64,000 bases of DNA from the NCBI GenBank assembly GCA_023690525.1, contig CM043017.1, positions 112,311,195 to 112,375,194 on the forward strand, read 5' to 3'. Positions 1 through 11,329 of this stretch are shown here, piece by piece. Numbering within the stretch: the first letter of the stretch is position 1; every line of letters starts with the position of its first letter. Origin of the DNA: Holotrichia oblita (taxonomy: Eukaryota; Arthropoda; Insecta; Coleoptera; Scarabaeidae). Under the pieces are notes generated by a model, which worked only from the letters and a program-made list of their open reading frames with translations, had not been told where the DNA came from and ran no database searches. Both the position numbers and the translations under genes were made by a program.

Positions 1-457
1 AAACTAGATTGCGTTTAAATATAATTTATAATTTTTATTAAAATTGACGTTACATGATGCTGCCAACTCCTAGTATACCTACTAAACAAATAAGTGATTT
101 TTTAGCGTAAAAGGTCAGGACAATATTATCTTGCACAAGTGTTTAAAAAGAAATTTAAAAATATCTACTTTAAGTCTGCATACTTCGTGTTTAAGTATGT
201 TCAAGTTGCCCAAACTTGAGCCATTGCTGCACTAGTTAACGCCATGACACAAGCTAAGGAATGAGGGAAACGATTTTTATTTGTTGGTTTGTATATGCTG
301 AATACTGAGATGATTAATATGTTAAATTGTGTCTACTGCATAACTCTTTGAAAGCTAATTTATATTTAGAAAAGGTCTACTAAATGACCAGAATAGAAGT
401 TCTTGGACTTTCATCGATAGTTAGATCCAAAAAGCGTACATAATTTTGAATGGACTA
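1..457. other. AT-rich DNA, nothing recognised
   Basis: There is no convincing coding potential, repeat or TE motif on either strand. Confidence 0.4.
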
Positions 458-731
458 CTTTTTTTGCGTACTTAGTTGCAGTGACTTGTTAAGTTGTATC
501 GCCTCTATGACTGTTATTGCAACTGTCGCTGTGTAGTTTTCGTGTTCAAATGGCCTTGTGACAGCATTATAACGCCTTTATAATGCCGCGCTGTTAATTA
601 CGTTGTTGCCAACAGCGAATGGTAACTTGATCGGAATCCAATTCTATGAAAAGAATGTCTTTTTCTGGAAAATTGAAACCCGGCTCTTATCACCATAACG
701 ATAGGTAGTCAACTAGCCATTGCGACTATCT
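458..731 (-). repeat. SINE copy 1 (minus orientation, near full length)
   Basis: This segment is the reverse complement of the SINE at 42574-42839. Blocks shared in order are a T-run (the A-tail on the minus strand), a CTTAGTTGCAGTGAC block, GTGTTCAAATGG, TTGTGACAGCAT, TAATGCCGCGCTGT and, at the right end, a block around TGCGACTA that corresponds to the tRNA-like head of the full copy. The copy has diverged by small indels: the stretch after GTTGCAGTGAC differs from the other copies. An A-rich 3' tail with no coding capacity is typical of a SINE. The family name is unknown to me. Confidence 0.7.
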
Positions 732-2824
732 GTTTTATTTGTTAGAGATGACAGTAGGAGATATTGAAACAACATTTTTCATGGTTAATACTTATATGAT
801 TAGCAGTTAGCTGTTGTTCAATCGTAGCCAAAAGCTTTGGACCAGTCGTGGAATTAGGTTCCTTTGTAGACTTATTAGTGGAACAAATTAAAATTTAAAT
901 TAATTAATTTGTTTTACTGGCGAAGTAATTTTACGAGGACATAATTACTGTGTTCTGGAATAATGATTATTATTTAATTCTTATTTTATTCTTAATTTAT
1001 TGACTTAAAAGTTTAATGAAATCACGGATTAACACACAAACAATTAATTTGTGATAGTTGCTGCTGTTATTCAATGCAAAGCATTCGCTTTAGATAGGTG
1101 TAAAAGGATACTATAAGAAATAAATTTATTCTGCAAAATAGATATCATACTTCAAATAACGTCGTTTCATTGGGGTCTCCTTCCCTATATATTCTAAATA
1201 TTTTAAACACTGCAAGTAGTCCACCCTACAACATACTCATCATTATTTTTTTGAGTGAGGAAAACATGTTGAAGAGCTGAAACTCCACCCTTTGTTAGAG
1301 TGGTTTCGAATTTTCAAAAGCAACATTGTTTCCACTGTATCCACTTCTATACTTCGTTTTGTACAAACGATTCTAATCTACCAAAACTATTTGCTCTAAC
1401 GTAAGCTCAGATCTTAATTTATCAAAAGACAGTGCTGATCCAAGACCATTTGGAGAATTAGACACTGAACATGAAATCAAATATTTCCTTTGCTTTTCTG
1501 AAAACAATATGAAAAAGAATAACAAGTTTGCCCGCAGCAGAAATTATTGGCAGAATTGTACAGCTGTGAGTTAATTATTTTTCCTCCTTGTAAGTTTCTT
1601 TTTAATTTAAATAGTGAACATGAATCTAGAATTTTTTTTACAAACGTAGAGAATTAATGCAACTACAATAAAATTCAAACAAAAGTAAAATTATTAAATA
1701 AAATATATACGATAACAACCAGGCTACGCTCTAAAAGAATAGTTTTGAGCATGTCCTAGGGTAAACAGCCCGCACACAAAGTTTCAACATTTAGTGAAAT
1801 ATCGAATTGTGGTCTTAGGGCGGCTACTTATTGCAAATCCGCTATCGATCTGATCTGTTAAATTTGACAATGGAAAGAATATATCTCCATGTGATAGGAA
1901 TATTGGTAGAGTCAAAAATATTTATCACTGTCTTTTGATCGAAGCTGGGAAATACCATATATCTATTTAAAATATACTCCCACTTTTCTGTAACATACAA
2001 ATTTTAAGATCAATGCCAGGTACTGAGATACAACCAGTTCTTTTTTTTTATCAGAAGATTTTTGTTCTGAATGTTTGTTTATTCTTCCTCCAATTTAGTC
2101 ACTGATTTATTTACATTTACTTGAACAAGAAAGTTGACAAAAAGTTTATAATATACTATACGATATTTCAGTGTTCCATTTTTTGACTAGATCTGTTTCA
2201 AGAAACCGCTACTAACTGCCGTGTGGGTAATTAATGCATACACGTCGTGTAAGGCGTTGGAAACTATCAGTATTGTTTCTTGGAACAAATCTATTGTTTC
2301 AATGACTATGGTTCCTATCCCACTTTTTCGAATTTAGTGTAAATCTGATAATTCAGATATTCCTGATAGTCTTAGATATTGTTGGTGTTTCCTTAACTAA
2401 TCAAAGAAGAAAAATACTTTGCAAAAATAAATTTACGATAAGTTAATTACACATTTCTAAAAAAACTTCTACTATAAATGCTGCGTAATCATTATTGTTA
2501 CGATTGACAATATACGTAATTCTGCATCTACAAATCAATTTAACCGAACTATAAATCATGTGATTTACACGCTTGGAAACTTATATCTTAGCGCTAATGT
2601 TAGATTATACTCAGGTATCTATAAACTGCAACAAAAAGCATATGACGTATCGAAATAATACCGCAACCGTATTTGTTGGTCTACTATACCGTATAAAATT
2701 GTTTTATTTTTACTAATAAAACGATTACAGTTGTGTTAGCAAAATGCAATGAACAACGGCTATACACATTATTAACCGTGAATCTGTTGAAGAGTAAATA
2801 GCTGGTGAATAAACGGACAGTGAA
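732..2824. other. AT-rich DNA, nothing recognised
   Basis: I see only short random open frames. There is no TE protein motif or clear inverted repeat. Confidence 0.4.
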
Positions 2825-2945
2825 ATGTTGATTCGGTGGAAAAACAAGGACAAAGACAAGGACAAGTGTGAGAAGACATCAAATCAGAAATCGAACTCAA
2901 CCACAGCTACTTCAAAGAAAAAGCGGAAGTTTGGCCGAGATGGAG
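2825..2945 (+). CDS. Candidate first coding exon of an unidentified host gene
   Basis: An ATG opens a frame of 40 codons plus one base that ends at a good splice donor (GGAG|GTAAAGT at 2945/2946). The peptide is strongly basic and polar: MLIRWK, then KDKDKDK, a Ser/Thr/Asn-rich stretch, then KKKRKFGRDGG, which resembles a monopartite nuclear localisation signal. Composition and codon content differ from the surrounding AT-rich DNA, and beyond the donor the frame turns hydrophobic and stops within 22 codons, as expected for intron. If real, it is a phase-1 first exon and much of the window to the right could be its intron. I do not recognise the protein, and no partner exon was found. It could be a chance ORF. 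Confidence 0.4.
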
Positions 2946-3540
2946 GTAAAGTAATCGCTTCAGTTGTTGTGTTATGTAGTGCTAAAGTTTTTATTTCAAT
3001 TTTATCGTAGAAACTTATTTAACTTTGTGTTTTGAGGTTTCTTTCTGAAGAATTAGAAATTAAGATAAATTACGCTTTCTCATTTAGGTAACCTTATCTT
3101 AGTTAATATAATTGCCTTATAAAAATGATTTCTCACATAATATTTGTTAGTGCTACAATTTCTAGCATTATTACCAATTTAAAAAGTACGCAGAAACAGA
3201 TTCTTTTTATTTTATAACTGTAAATAATTATATTGAAACTAAATAAAGTTGGACGTAGAGTATGAAAATATTTGATATCTTTTAGGCTAACTAGCCAGAT
3301 CTAGATACATTACTAATTAAACTTTTTTTAAAATTATAAGTACAAAAACGACGGTTGTCATTTTTTCTAACTCAAACTTGGAGCAACCTCATTTTTATAC
3401 CCCATAATAACCCTTAGAGGGTACGAAATCGCCCTCTAAGGGTATCTCCTAAACTATCAATTTTAGGTATGGGACATGTGGGACATAAAAGGTGTAGAGG
3501 TGGACGACGAAGATGATTAAGTAATAAAATATGGGAGGTG
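2946..3540. other. Putative intron start; AT-rich, one hairpin
   Basis: The only notable structure is the hairpin at 3411-3442, listed separately. Confidence 0.35.
3411..3442. repeat. Perfect 11-bp inverted repeat (hairpin)
   Basis: CCCTTAGAGGG (3411-3421) and its exact reverse complement CCCTCTAAGGG (3432-3442) are separated by 10 bases. The arms are much more GC-rich than the flanks. The function is unknown; it could be the remnant of a small palindromic MITE. Confidence 0.6.
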
Positions 3541-4030
3541 CCATTTGAAAAAATTAAGTTATGGTTCTTCAAATTTTCGAAGAGCTAATGCGCCATTGTA
3601 AAGTAACCACGCAATGTAGACAACCGTTCTCGGCGCTAAAATATACTCCAACATGTTATGTATTCTAAATTGATATCCGAAAAATCCAGTATTCTCCGAA
3701 TTTTTGAATAAATGTCCGCTATAGCAAATTTTTTTAGAAAAAATCGAATAACTACAAAACGCCCGAATCAAATTAATAAAACTAAAGATATTTATAAAGC
3801 TTAAAAATTGGTAAATCCAAATATGTAAAAACATACAGGATGTTCCATTAAAAATAACAAAGTAGATGGCGACTTCCGGTATAACCGGAAGAGCTAGAAA
3901 TCTAATAATATTTTCATTGAAGAGAACATAATCGACTATATATAATTCCGAATTTTCAAATTTATATTTTGGCCAGAACTCCATAAACTTCTAATGAACG
4001 GTCTCGCTGAGACACCCTGTATATGTATGT
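3541..4030 (-). repeat. Degenerate non-autonomous TE-like repeat
   Basis: Read on the minus strand, the segment begins near 4022 with CAGGGTGTCTCAGCGAGACC, a palindrome-rich motif of the type found at insect TE ends. It contains CTTCCGGTTATACCGGAAG (3874-3892), which closely resembles the motif in both TIRs of the DD41D element at 52985-54798, and a second AGGATGTTCC block near 3840. A 141-codon minus-strand frame (3984-3559) crosses it, but the peptide is Phe/Ile/Tyr-rich with no domain I recognise and is probably fortuitous. The left boundary is unclear and no partner TIR was found. Confidence 0.35.
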
Positions 4031-4878
4031 TAATTTTGTTGTATATGCAGCAATAATACTAATTTTTATTTTATATACCTGGAGCAGTATCATCCATATT
4101 AGTAGTACACTTCTGATGACAATATAAAGACATCATATACGATATACACGGTGAGTTTTTTTGAATGTTTGGCATTGGGATCTCAGAAACTACTGGAGAT
4201 AGAAAAACGCTTAAATGGGGAAAGATGCGCAGTTTTACGAGTTTGATTTAAAACTACTACTTTTGTTTCTCCGATAACATGGCTTATTAGATACCTCAAA
4301 GAAAACTAAATTTTACGATTTTCTTTAAACATGCTTAGCATCGTTAATAGTAATTTTAGAGAAAAAGTGCTCAGACAAAAGTTTTACATAATTTTACGCC
4401 AAATAAAACTATCTAGCTAATATTATTTTTTCGTTTACCATTATCGACTTACGAAACAAACTTGTGTGTTTTTTAAATGGAAACCATAGTTGGCTTTGAC
4501 ATCATTAAAAAGCTTATTTTTTGTTGATTACGAAGATATAAGGTTTGATATGGTTATTTTAAAAAATAAAGAGGATATAGACATTTCTATGATTGTTCAC
4601 TTTATAAGATAAAAATTAAAAAAAAATGTTTGGTATTTTGTGATTCAAAAAACGAAAAATCTGAGTTACAATAGTGTTCATTGGAGCAGTCAAGATAAAT
4701 ATACTAACATTGCTTTCACGTTGAGTCACAGAAGTGAGAGCTGTTAATTTTACTTTAAAGTCAAGTTAATTGTCAAACATTGACAATTAACTATTAATTA
4801 ATTTAATTGTAACTTAACTATAAGCGGCGCAAACGGCCGTTAATCATAAGTTTGCATTGGCTATGGAATTTTCTAACG

Positions 4879-4913
4879 TATAAAAGCGTGCTATGGTTGA
4901 TGTTACATTCAGT
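4879..4913 (+). promoter_or_regulatory. Core promoter (TATA + TCAGT initiator) of the DD41D element
   Basis: TATAAAAG at 4879-4886 is followed by TCAGT at 4909-4913. The initiator A (4911) lies 32 bases after the first T of the TATA box, the standard arthropod spacing. It sits just upstream of the transposase frame (from 4922). Confidence 0.55.
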
Positions 4914-4921
4914 GCCCGAAA

Positions 4922-5912
4922 AATTCAACTAGAGCTACTGAAGTTTATTTTGAAAATTATTTTGATCGACGTCAGCCGTCGCTACCTACTTTTAAGTGAT
5001 TATGGGATAATTTAGCAGATTATGGTTCGATCGTTAAACCAAAATCAAAAGAAGGGATGGATGAACATAGAGAAATAAACATATTAGCAAGTGTCGCTCA
5101 GAATCCATCTACATCGACCCGACAAATTTCAACAGAAATGGGCTCCTCTCAACGCACTATTGTCAGAGTGTTGAAGAAGCATAAATTTCGTCCCTACAAA
5201 TTATCAGTATCACAAACTTTACATGTGGGTGATAACATCAGACGAATAGCTTTTTGTAGATGGTTTAAAGATCAGTGTCAAAATGATTCACACTTTTCAA
5301 TGAAAATATTATGGACTGATGAATCTCGTTTCACAAACTGTGGAATGTTTAATAGGCACAATGAGCACATATGGTCTGAAACAAATCCACTTCACGTTGA
5401 ACGTAGGAGACCACAAATTAAATTTGGGTTTAATGTTTGGCGTGGTGTTATAGGATCAATTGTTCTTTCTCCTCTTATTTTTGATGGATCACTAACTGTC
5501 AATCGTTATCTTAATTTTTTACAACAAGATTTCGAGGAAATGTAAGATAATTCAAATTTAAGAACCCGAGCAATGCTGCAATGGTTTCAACATGACGGAG
5601 CGCCTCCGCACAATCAACTGAATGTTAGAAATTATTTAAATTTGAACTTACCTAATTCAATGGATAGGACAAAATGCACCCATTGAATGACCGGCTAGAT
5701 CCCCTGATTTATCAGTTTTGGATTTTTTCTTGTGGGGTGTACTAAAGGACACAGTATACAAAAGAACATATGAAATAATCGACGATTTAAGAGAAGCTGT
5801 AATAGTTGCTTTTAATAACATCGATAGGCATAAAGTCCGCAATACCACAAATTCTGCTGTGAAGAGACGCAATTTGTGTATTAATAATAATGGAGGTGTC
5901 TTTGAACATTAA
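4922..5912 (+). pseudogene. DD41D (rosa-like) transposase, broken
   Basis: The protein would cut and paste the flanking TIRs. The N-terminal part (from 4922) shows the region around YFENYFDRRQP and then a helix-turn-helix stretch (ISTEMGSSQRTIVRVL). The first catalytic Asp is in ILWTDESRF near 5311-5337, the second in QHDGAPPHN near 5588-5614, and the third in LSVLDFFLWG near 5709-5740. With the frame break bridged, 41 residues separate the second and third Asp. Damage: in-frame TGA at 4997-4999, TAA at 5543-5545, a frameshift near 5655-5665, and TGA at 5688-5690 where the family has Trp. The C-terminal part runs to the TAA at 5910-5912. It lies centrally between the two TIRs and is certainly non-functional. 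Confidence 0.85.
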
Positions 5913-6476
5913 TAATGTTGTGTGCCCTTAATAAAAGTTCTTATAGTTTTCATTTTATTACTACATAAGATTTCAAAATAAGTTTTCGTTTGGTTTCTAT
6001 TTTATTAGTTCGAAATTCAATTGTTTTCCATAAAAACCATAAAAATGTCTATATCCTCTTTATTTTTAAAAGAACCATATCAAACCTCATATCATAGTAA
6101 TAACAAAAAAATTAGCTTTTTAATGATGTCAAAACCAACTATGATTTCCATTAAAAAAAACAAAAAAGTTTGTGTTATAACTCGAGAATGGTGAACGAAA
6201 AAAAAAAAATTAGCTAGACAGTTTTATTTGGCGTAAAATTATCTAAAACTTTTGTCTGAACACATTTTCTCTAAAATTACTATTAACGATGCTAAGCATG
6301 TTTAAAGAAAATTTAGTTTTCTTTGAGGTATCTAATAAGCCATGTTATCGGAGAAACAAAAGTAGTAGTTTTAAATCAAACTCGTAAAACTGCGCATCTT
6401 TCCCCATTTAAGCGTTTTTCTATCTCCAGTAGTTTCTGAGATCCCAATGCTAAACATTCAAATAAACCCACCCATA

Positions 6477-9331
6477 TAGATATAATTTTACGTAAGTATA
6501 ACAGTAATTTATGTAATAAATAAAATTTGTATATAATCTTAAAAAGTGATAACTGACTTTGATATACTTCTACTGTGAGATATGCCAGTTAAAAAAAAAT
6601 AAAAGTTTGCTTTAAAAAGTGAATAGCAAATATCCAGTTCGTGCAAAATGAGAGACTCATTACCTCTAAACAAGCTACAATATGGCGTTGTATCGCGCCC
6701 AGCGTGAAACGCAAATTATGTTTTTGCATAACGAATAATTCACTCAACCCCGAAGAAGAATTCCAAAATACAAACGCGTACCGTATTAATCATACAAAAT
6801 TAACAGCAGCTTTCACAACACTCTAAATCTATATATTTCATGGGTAACAATATTTGGCGCAAGTCTATACAATGCGGAAAATATTACATGTATTGGATAC
6901 AGTGGAAAATCAGCTTTCTTTTTCCTTAATATAAAGGTTTTATGTGGAAAATTGTACATTGTAAGTAATAATAAAAATAACTACTTTCTGACGAAGTAGT
7001 ATTCTTATATACTACTGTATGTGATCACCAATTTGCTGAAATAATTCTTTTTAAGATAAATATTTATACTTTCAATTTGAGTTTTATATAATGTTTATTA
7101 GTATTATTCATAGTTTCGCTTAAATATAACTAAAACCACTTTTTCAAACATTACAAGACCTGCTACAATTTTCTAGAGTGTCAAATTGGAAAATTAAACT
7201 CTTTCTATTAGTGTACATTCTAACTTCATAAATATATGATTGTACGGATGTTCACACTCCTATTATAAAACTTTACTATGACTATTATATCTTTCTGTAC
7301 CGGCATGTCCAGAAGCCCACACTAGTTTGATTGTGTACCAGATTGTGCTCTTACGACAAACGGAGATAATGAGTCCTAAATTAATCTCGTGGGATCCTAG
7401 CACAGCAAGAGTTCATTGGTTTTCTGTTTTTATGATGGTTCTTCTGCTATTATAATAGCATTACTCCATTTCTCCTTATTTGGAGTAACTAACTTACATA
7501 TGTGTAATCATGGGTACCTACAACCATTACTTATAGATAAGACTCTGTGAGAGTACCAAGTTTCCAAACGTTATTCTAACCAATCATAAACCGCCGATAG
7601 CTTTATCGACCATGACTGCCAGTTGAGATCGAAATGTGAGCATTCAATCACGATTGATGTTTCAGATCCAATTGCAACTTTAGTTTTTCCTCAAATAAGT
7701 TCACATCATTACCTACGTTGGGGGACGGTCCCCGAGGTTTCTCTATATTTGAATACGTTGCAAATCCACCTACATACAGCTTTATGAATACCCCTGCTCT
7801 CGGATATGTATCTAGCTGAAACCAGGAACGTGTTACTTCTCACTTGCTAATCATTATATGCATAGCAAGCTAGCATAGTTTACCTGCTTGTTCTTCCTCC
7901 TGCATAGGGGGGTCGAGCCTGAAAGGCAACTCGACCATAAATGCTCTATTGTGTCTCGTTATCGTTTTAGTCCTCTTGACCAGGTTGCACCTAAACAAAG
8001 CAATCCGCAACTTGGTCGAGAGTATTTACTGTGGATGGATTTGTATAGTAGTGTATCCAAATGTTTCCAAAATCTTTTAGAGAAATGATGTTAGGCATAG
8101 GTAGATATGTTTAATGAGATTCACACAAATCGCTGGTTAAACCGCTCAGTAAAAATGCAAATATTTCATATATTCGACATTTTTTTATAAGTGTATACAA
8201 AATTTAGCCGAGCTGTCATTTTTCTGTAAACTCTAGCCAGCCTGGCGTATACTTTCTTGAATTTTCTAGTAGTTAAATATCCACAACGACCAGGGAAAAC
8301 AAAAGATGGAAAGTTTTTATGAGAAACTCATTGGTGATCTTACATTCAAACATTTCCAAGGATAGACGGTTAAAATTTTACCGTAGTTGTCTCGTGTGGG
8401 TCGTTATTACTTTTCATGCATACGCTCTATACAGCTTGGAAACAAAGAAAGTTTTAGTATGAATATTACATTAGAAGAACTCCTGTTCTCTGCTTACCGT
8501 TTTTTTATCAATTTAAGTAAAAAAAAGCTTTTTGTTTCAGGGAGACTATTAAATTTTTAGTACATAACATAACACGACGTTTAATATCGTCAATATTATA
8601 TACCTGCCAGTTTTCGGAGTGTACGATATGTGTTATGTTATTTAGAGTCTGTTACTCCTTCTCATTTGTATATTGTAAGGTATGTATGTACTAACATCTA
8701 ATATTCATGTATGTACCTACCTTCCACCAACAAACTTCCACATGTAGTGGATTCACAGCTTAAAGTAAACTGAAGTAAATTGCACGTTATTTATGCATAA
8801 GCATGTCCTATTTTGATGACATCTAGGTGTATTGTATTGCAGGTATATACTTAAATGCATGCAGCATTAATTTGATTCAAATAGGTAGAACTACACACAA
8901 CGCTCGTTTTCCTGTTAATGTAGATAAACCTCGCAATAATTCCTGCCGTAGTTTTAAGAACACATTTACAAAACATTAAGGAATACTCTGAAAATACATT
9001 AATAAGTATATGTACTCTGCTAAATGTGTATAGTTCTTGTTTCCAGCTAAACTGCAAAAAAAAACACAAAGATAAGGGGAAATAAAACGGTAAAATTTGT
9101 TACTGTTCTCAGGAAATATTTACAAAAGAAACCCAAAAATTGTAATTTTTTATAGATCGCACAAAATGGATAAATAAACAAAAAACGATCCATTGTTCAC
9201 AAATTTGATTCTACGTCTCTATAAGTCCTCTAACTTAGTCTCAGCAAGTTGGTTATTGCAGATTTTAAATCTTTGACGCCATCGTATTTTTATTACATAC
9301 GCCTGCAATGGGGGAATTGTGTTGATGAATT
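6477..9331. other. No gene recognised; some GC-richer patches
   Basis: The stretch is mostly AT-rich. A GC-richer patch at about 7290-8090 has a 66-codon plus-strand frame (7888-8088) and a competing minus-strand frame, neither of which I recognise. A short GGGGA/TCCCC hairpin lies near 7720. No TIR or retroelement motif is secure. Confidence 0.35.
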
Positions 9332-9508
9332 CGTCTAAGAGCTGTTAGCGAGGAGCAAGGCGAGCGTTTCTACCAAGATGTGAAATAAATGGAGGAGAGA
9401 TACCAAGGACGCTGGAACAGTAGTACGATGGCGGACTACTGCTGCGGATTGTTCCGACAAGCTGAGGGAGCGACACTGAAAAGGCAAAGTCTGAAAAGAA
9501 ACTTTTAA
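9332..9508 (+). pseudogene. Fragment of an arthropod mobile-element protein (EQGERF-MEERYQGRW motif)
   Basis: A 58-codon frame with one in-frame TAA (9386-9388) reads VSEEQGERFYQDVK, stop, MEERYQGRWNSSTMADYC and then a Lys/Arg-rich end at TAA 9506-9508. I recognise the pairing of EQGERF with an MEERYQGRW-ADYCW block from many arthropod hypothetical proteins that behave as repeats, but I cannot assign the superfamily. The C-terminal basic tail is consistent with the end of that protein. Upstream sequence is not recognisably coding, so this is a truncated relic. The longer minus-strand frame overlapping it is a shadow. Confidence 0.5.
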
Positions 9509-10612
9509 ATAGAACGAAATTGCTACAGTGCAGTGCGGCAGAGTAAGGATAAGTAAAACATGTAGTGAAACTGTTCCTAGGGGGGGAGGAGTCATATGTG
9601 GATTCAGCACACCGAAAAACATACAGTTCAGCCTCTGGCCTGAAGACAATTTAGGAAAAGTGAAAGAATACAGATATTATTGACATACACGTTTGTTCCC
9701 AATATTTACCATAAAAACTTTTTGGTGTAGTATAAGGTACTACTCAAGAAATAGTATAAGTAACACTACTCAGTATAAAAACTAGACACTTTTTTTTTGT
9801 TTTACTGAACTAGTTTGTAATTAAAACCTTCTCATAGCTTCTTGTTTCCCGTTCGGTTCATTCTACTTCGACTTATATTTCGAGTATTCTCAAACCTATA
9901 GCCCTCATCCCATAGACATTTTCATGATTTAAAACTGAGGTTTATGGGTCTTACAGGTTAATTAAATGTAATAAGTAATAGAATTGCTGTTCTAGCACAT
10001 TCGCACACACACTTCACATTCTAATCCGTTCTCTTCTTCTTAGTTTTCCTCAACGTTTAATAAAGATATACTCTTTCTATTTTACTTAACATTATTCTCA
10101 CGAAACATGATGCAGTGCGTAAAAGTAAAAGAAAAATAGTTGAAAGGCACTTCTATCTCAGTTCGTGTTTTATTCTTCTTTTTTATATCTTTCTTTGATA
10201 TTAATATATCAAAAACTTTATAATTAAACTAAATTTTATTGCGTAGAATCATTAGAATATGAGAGAGGGCTCCTCAAATTTTCAAATTAAGTTGATTACC
10301 TCAAGATTGGGACAGATATTGGCAATTACAAAATTTTACTATTATCCGGAAAGCTGCTTTGGTTTACTAGTTTTTAAGAATCCTAAACCCAAACTTTTTT
10401 TAAATTTAAGAAGATTATACCAATTGTTTCGAAGGTTTTCGTAAGAATTGTACACAACCAAATTTTCGTTTTATCTATCTAATTCTCAAGCTGGTTTCAA
10501 TGTGATTTCAAGGCCTGTGGCCTCGTTAAATACAGAAAAACGTCGGTAGCGCCAGACACCACGACGCTTAACTAATTAATTATGGGAACGTGTTTTAAGA
10601 AGCCATTGTCCC
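9509..10612. other. AT-rich DNA, nothing recognised
   Basis: There is a 61-codon frame at 10259-10444 without recognisable motifs, and a T-rich/A-rich background. Confidence 0.35.
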
Positions 10613-11025
10613 TCAAAACCTGATTTCAGAAAAGTATTCAGCACAACTACATCATTATCTTGCATTTTAAGCAACGTTTTGATTGCGTTAGACTCAGATT
10701 TATATGAGGGATTGATTTTACTGGAGTATTTAAACGCTTTTGATAGTATATTTCTTCAGTTACTGATTTCAAATTTGAAATATTATGAGTTTGTCCTGAT
10801 TCCAATGCGTTTATTTTTTCTTATTTATCTGAGTGGATAATATATTAGTTACATAGTGAGGTCTACTAAAAACTATCGCGTACAAGCATACACAGATGTC
10901 ACACGCTTAATACATTCTTTTCCATCTTATGAGTATGGTCGAGAAATGGATGCCATTCATAATGATTTTGAGGCAGTTATGAAATTTTTTTCCACATAAT
11001 TTTGTTATTAATGCCCAAAAAACTC
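10613..11025 (+). pseudogene. Non-LTR retrotransposon (LINE) reverse transcriptase fragment
   Basis: From 10613 a frame open for 75 codons reads PDFRKVFSTTTSL, then DSDLYEGLILLEYLNAFDSI, then LLISNLKYYEF. These match the conserved order of LINE reverse transcriptases: a QSGFRxxxSTTTAL-like block, the first catalytic block (LLDFSKAFD-like, with Asp in NAFD) and the KLxYYGF block that follows. After a stop near 10839-10841 and frame shifts, a second block (DFEAVMKF, then HNFVINAQKT) corresponds to the segment after the YADD motif. The YADD box itself is not clearly preserved. The group (CR1/Jockey-like) is an inference from general resemblance. The copy is dead and truncated at both ends. Confidence 0.7.
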
Positions 11026-11329
11026 TTTAGTCTTTAATTCTAGTCTTGGTTTGATTGATATCTTGGTTTTACTTTGATACAAATTTGCGTTCTAGAAATT
11101 ACATGTCTTTTTTAAGTAGAACATCTTCTGTGGCGTTGAGGTAGACTATGGAACTCGTGCTCTGGCTGGTATGTAACCGTAGAGGGTTTGACCACATATT
11201 TGCAAGTAATCTTGGTTTGACTTTGTTAATCATGAAAAACCATCGGAAACAACATTCAACTGTTTTCAAGTTTATTGTACATAAGAAGAAATATTTTTAA
11301 ATATTTATATGATATAATACGCAAAAATC

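Larger units (their letters stand above)
4146..6476 (+). mobile_element. DD41D Tc1/mariner-superfamily transposon (rosa-like) with ~430-bp TIRs
   Basis: Long terminal inverted repeats bracket a broken transposase. The left arm spans about 4146-4587 and the right arm about 6054-6476. Matching blocks include GAATGTTTGGCATTGGGATC, TCAGAAACTACTGGAGATAG, AAACGCTTAAATGGGGAAAG, the GCTTAGCATCGTTAATAGTA region and AAAGAGGATATAGACATTT, with modest divergence and small indels. The outer ends lie next to TATA-type sequence, consistent with a TA target. The internal region carries a TATA/initiator pair and the transposase relic. IS630/Tc1/mariner elements move by cut-and-paste into TA; the DD41D spacing is the rosa-type group. 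The element is about 2.3 kb, and the TIRs are unusually long for the superfamily. Confidence 0.85.

Noticed and set aside
2216..2275. Similarity between 2216-2275 and 8383-8450 (CGTGTGGGT...ATGCATAC...TTGGAAAC)
   Set aside because: The match is short and gapped; not enough to call a repeat family by eye.
3559..3984. 141-codon minus-strand frame as a membrane protein
   Set aside because: It spans a palindromic repeat motif and a repeated GGATGTTCC block. The hydrophobicity follows from base composition, and no family is recognised.
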